In this document: one piece after another, positions 12,971-15,070 of the stretch | Position numbering within the stretch: position 1 is the stretch's first letter | Layout of the letters: each line of letters begins with the position of its first letter | Origin: Pseudolabrys sp. | GTDB lineage: Bacteria; Pseudomonadota; Alphaproteobacteria; Rhizobiales; Xanthobacteraceae | Reading direction: 5' to 3' | Length of the DNA: 15,070 bases | Assembly (NCBI GenBank): GCA_026125925.1 | Contig: JAHCKF010000039.1 | Span: forward strand, 1 to 15,070 | Notes under the pieces: generated by a model | Databases searched by the model: none | What the model saw: only the letters and a program-made list of their open reading frames with translations | What the model was told of the DNA's origin: nothing | Made by a program: the position numbers and the translations under genes

Positions 12971-13414
12971 GCGCGGAAAACGCGCCGCAGTTTCCCGTTT
13001 TCACTATTAAACGGTTAATCCGGCAGCGCTTTTACCTCCGACGCAATGCCGTTGCGCCAAACGGGGCGGCTGTGGTCTTGTTCTTGCTCGGGTCAGAGGC
13101 GCCGCCGCAACAAAACGCTAGACTTGAACGATTCCGGCGTGGACCGGTCTTGTGCGGCAGGGCAAAATTTGGCATGGTTCATTAGGACAGCAATGCTGTC
13201 CTAATGGGGCCGCTGCGGTGCCAGCTTGGCGAAGCGGGGCAGGCACAGCAGGCGCCCAACGGGAGCAGCCGCCGCGTCCGAGGACCGGACCCGCGGCTCG
13301 CGCCTTCTTAAGATCGGTACGCTTTGCCTGCGGGCCCTTGAAGGCTGCGATGACGCAGCTTGAGACCAAGGTGTCGCGGATAAGCGAAGTGCGCCGAACG
13401 ACCGGCGAGGCAGG
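12971..13414. other. 444-bp intergenic region upstream of gltB
   Basis: Divergent spacing between the DoxX-like gene and gltB. Near the DoxX-like gene it has an AT-richer block (12992-13020, with TTAACCGTTTAA on the minus strand) that suits a promoter. It holds the perfect inverted repeat at 13180-13206. An 88-codon plus frame ends at 13418, overlapping the gltB start as ATGA, but it crosses the palindrome, lacks a ribosome binding site and has arbitrary composition, so I do not call it. A long GC-rich leader (13207-13414) precedes gltB. Confidence 0.5.
13180..13206. promoter_or_regulatory. Perfect 13-bp inverted repeat, probable operator
   Basis: CATTAGGACAGCA (13180-13192), one central A, TGCTGTCCTAATG (13194-13206). 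The symmetry is exact over 13 bases each side, with a 1-base centre, which suits a dimeric DNA-binding protein better than an RNA terminator (no T tract follows). It lies 209 bp upstream of gltB and 245 bp from the DoxX-like gene start. I do not recognise the regulator. Confidence 0.65.
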
Positions 13415-15070
13415 ATGACGATGACCAAGGGCACGAAGAACGCGAAGTTTGGCGGAAGCAAGGTGGCGGCACCGTTGCGCGACAAAACGTCGTTCGACGC
13501 CAAACCGTTCGTCGGCTCCACCGTCGATCCGGGCGTGCCGGAAGCGATGGGTCTCTATGACCCGGCGCGCGACAAGGATTCCTGCGGCGTCGGCTTCATC
13601 GCCGACATCAAGGGCCGCAAGTCGCACAGCATCATCGAGGACGGCTTGCGCATCCTGTGCAACCTCGAGCACCGCGGCGCCACGGGCGCCGACCCGCGCA
13701 TGGGCGACGGCGCCGGCATCCTGGTGCAGATCCCGCACAAGTTCTTCGCCAAGGAAGCCAAGCGCCTCGGCTTTACGCTGCCGGCGCCCGGTCAGTACGC
13801 CGTCGGCCAATTGTTCATGCCGCACGAGACCAACTGGCAGGAGATCATCCGCGACATCTACGAGGATGTGATCGACCGCGAGGGCCTCACGTTGCTCGGC
13901 TGGCGCAACGTGCCGAAGGACAATGCTTCGCTCGGCGAGTCGGTAAAGCCGACCGAGCCGGTGCACATGCAGGTCTTCATCGGCCTCGGCCAGAAGAAGC
14001 TTTCCGAGGATGAGTTCGAGCGCCGCCTCTACATCCTGCGCAAGTCGATCTCGAACGCGATCTATCGCCGGAGAGAGCGCCGCACCTCATCCTATTACCC
14101 GGTGTCGATCTCCTGCCGCACCGTCGTCTACAAGGGCATGTTCCTCGCCGACCAGCTCGGCAGCTACTACCCCGACCTGCACGACCCGGATTTCGAATCC
14201 GCGATCGCGCTGGTGCATCAGCGCTTCTCGACCAACACCTTCCCGACCTGGTCGCTGGCGCATCCGTACCGCTATCTGGCGCACAACGGCGAAATCAACA
14301 CCCTGCGCGGCAACGTCAACTGGATGGCGGCGCGGCAGGCGTCGGTGTCCTCGCCGCTGTTCGGCAAGGACATCAAGCGGCTGTGGCCGATCTCCTACGA
14401 AGGCCAGTCGGACACCGCCTGCTTCGACAATGCGCTCGAATTCCTGGTGCAGGGCGGCTACTCGCTCGCGCACGCCATGATGATGATGGTGCCCGAGGCA
14501 TGGGCCGGCAATCCGCTGATGGATGAGGAACGCCGCGCCTTCTACGAATACAACGCCGCGCTGATGGAGCCGTGGGACGGCCCGGCTGCGCTCGCCTTCA
14601 CCGACGGCCGACAGATCGGCGCCACGCTCGACCGCAACGGCCTGCGACCGGCCCGCTATTTCCTGACCAAGGATGATCGCATCATCATGGCCTCCGAAAT
14701 GGGCGTGCTGCCGATCGCGGAAAAGGACATCGTCAAGAAGTGGCGCCTGCAGCCCGGCAAGATGTTGCTCGTCGATCTCGAGCAGGGCCGCCTCATTCCC
14801 GACGAGGAGCTCAAGGCGACTCTCGCCAAGAGCCATCCCTATCGCGAGTGGCTCGACCGCACGCAGATCGTGCTCGAGGAACTGCCGGGCGCCTCCAGCG
14901 GCGCGCCGAAGTCGAACCTGTCGCTGCTCGATCGCCAGCAGATGTTCGGCTACACCCAGGAAGACATCAAAATCCTGATGGCGCCGATGGGCACCACCGG
15001 CGAGGAAGCCATCGGCTCGATGGGCAACGACACGCCGATCTCGGCGATGTCGGACAAGCCGAAGCCGCTG
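13415..15070 (+). CDS. gltB: Glutamate synthase large subunit (partial, N-terminal 552 codons)
   Basis: The frame is open from 13415 to the window edge; the whole protein should be about 1,550 residues. Mature enzyme begins at Cys57 (DSCGVGFIADIKG), the nucleophile of the class II glutamine amidotransferase domain, so residues 1-56 are a cleaved propeptide, somewhat longer than the 36-42 residues I recall for Azospirillum and E. coli. Other GATase blocks: LEHRGATGADPRMGDGAGI, HQRFSTNTFPTW, LAHNGEINTLRGN, and DRNGLRPARY. The enzyme transfers the amide of glutamine to 2-oxoglutarate with NADPH, giving two glutamates; it needs the small subunit GltD and carries FMN and Fe-S clusters in the part beyond the window. 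Two in-frame ATGs (13415, 13421) compete; GAGG/CAGG lies upstream of both. Confidence 0.96.
   Translation, partial: MTMTKGTKNAKFGGSKVAAPLRDKTSFDAKPFVGSTVDPGVPEAMGLYDPARDKDSCGVGFIADIKGRKSHSIIEDGLRILCNLEHRGATGADPRMGDGAGILVQIPHKFFAKEAKRLGFTLPAPGQYAVGQLFMPHETNWQEIIRDIYEDVIDREGLTLLGWRNVPKDNASLGESVKPTEPVHMQVFIGLGQKKLSEDEFERRLYILRKSISNAIYRRRERRTSSYYPVSISCRTVVYKGMFLADQLGSYYPDLHDPDFESAIALVHQRFSTNTFPTWSLAHPYRYLAHNGEINTLRGNVNWMAARQASVSSPLFGKDIKRLWPISYEGQSDTACFDNALEFLVQGGYSLAHAMMMMVPEAWAGNPLMDEERRAFYEYNAALMEPWDGPAALAFTDGRQIGATLDRNGLRPARYFLTKDDRIIMASEMGVLPIAEKDIVKKWRLQPGKMLLVDLEQGRLIPDEELKATLAKSHPYREWLDRTQIVLEELPGASSGAPKSNLSLLDRQQMFGYTQEDIKILMAPMGTTGEEAIGSMGNDTPISAMSDKPKPL

Noticed and set aside
12992..13020. 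CtrA box in TTAACCGTTTAA upstream of the DoxX-like gene
   Set aside because: The two TTAA halves are only 4 bases apart instead of 7.
13169..13186. Sigma-54-like promoter (TTGGCATG with a downstream -12) before gltB
   Set aside because: The GG of the -24 box is present but the GC of the -12 box is missing.
13152..13418. Small plus-strand frame overlapping the gltB start by ATGA
   Set aside because: Crosses the 27-bp palindrome, has no ribosome binding site and its composition is that of GC-rich chance frames.

Overview
The window looks like an alphaproteobacterium of the Rhizobiales (Bradyrhizobium/Rhodopseudomonas/Xanthobacteraceae-like). The reasons are a near-canonical CpdR cell-cycle receiver protein, an IMP-type histidinol-phosphatase, a ROSE RNA thermometer in front of an Hsp20 gene, a REP-like repeat of the kind scattered through Bradyrhizobium-type genomes, and a GC-rich core. 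These taxonomic statements are inference from gene content, not from a search.

The window has two parts. Positions 1 to about 5868 look like accessory DNA: visibly less GC-rich, no housekeeping genes, long non-coding gaps. This part ends exactly at the 3' end of a tRNA-Val(GAC) gene (5869-5943, minus strand), and a broken N-terminus of a tyrosine recombinase (5568-5681) lies just beyond it in the same orientation. That is the usual layout of an integrative island inserted at a tRNA 3' end. The island carries two minus-strand genes. The first is a 274-residue helix-turn-helix protein of unknown function (4532-5356). The second is a 1292-residue protein (262-4140) with an N-terminal Mrr-like PD-(D/E)xK nuclease domain, a lysine-rich linker, a STAND-type P-loop ATPase and about 850 residues of helical repeats. 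This is the architecture of Avs/NLR-like anti-phage proteins and is the best candidate for a new defence system here. The 391-bp gap between the two genes holds two degenerate tRNA-Ser-like sequences.

Positions 5869 to 15070 are core chromosome: tRNA-Val; cpdR (minus); an N-formylglutamate amidohydrolase-family gene (plus); an intergenic region with a well-formed small RNA on the minus strand, with its own promoter, two CCUCC anti-Shine-Dalgarno segments and a terminator; hisN and a secreted DUF2147 protein (plus), the latter overlapping by 7 bp the stop of a convergent alpha/beta hydrolase (minus); a composite REP-like repeat; an Hsp20 gene with an RpoH-like promoter, ROSE thermometer and strong terminator; a GNAT acetyltransferase; a minus-strand pair (DoxX-like membrane protein followed by a proline-rich exported protein); and the first 552 codons of gltB, which runs off the right edge. 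A perfect 13-bp inverted repeat of unknown function lies upstream of gltB.

No complete integrase, transposase or CRISPR array is visible.
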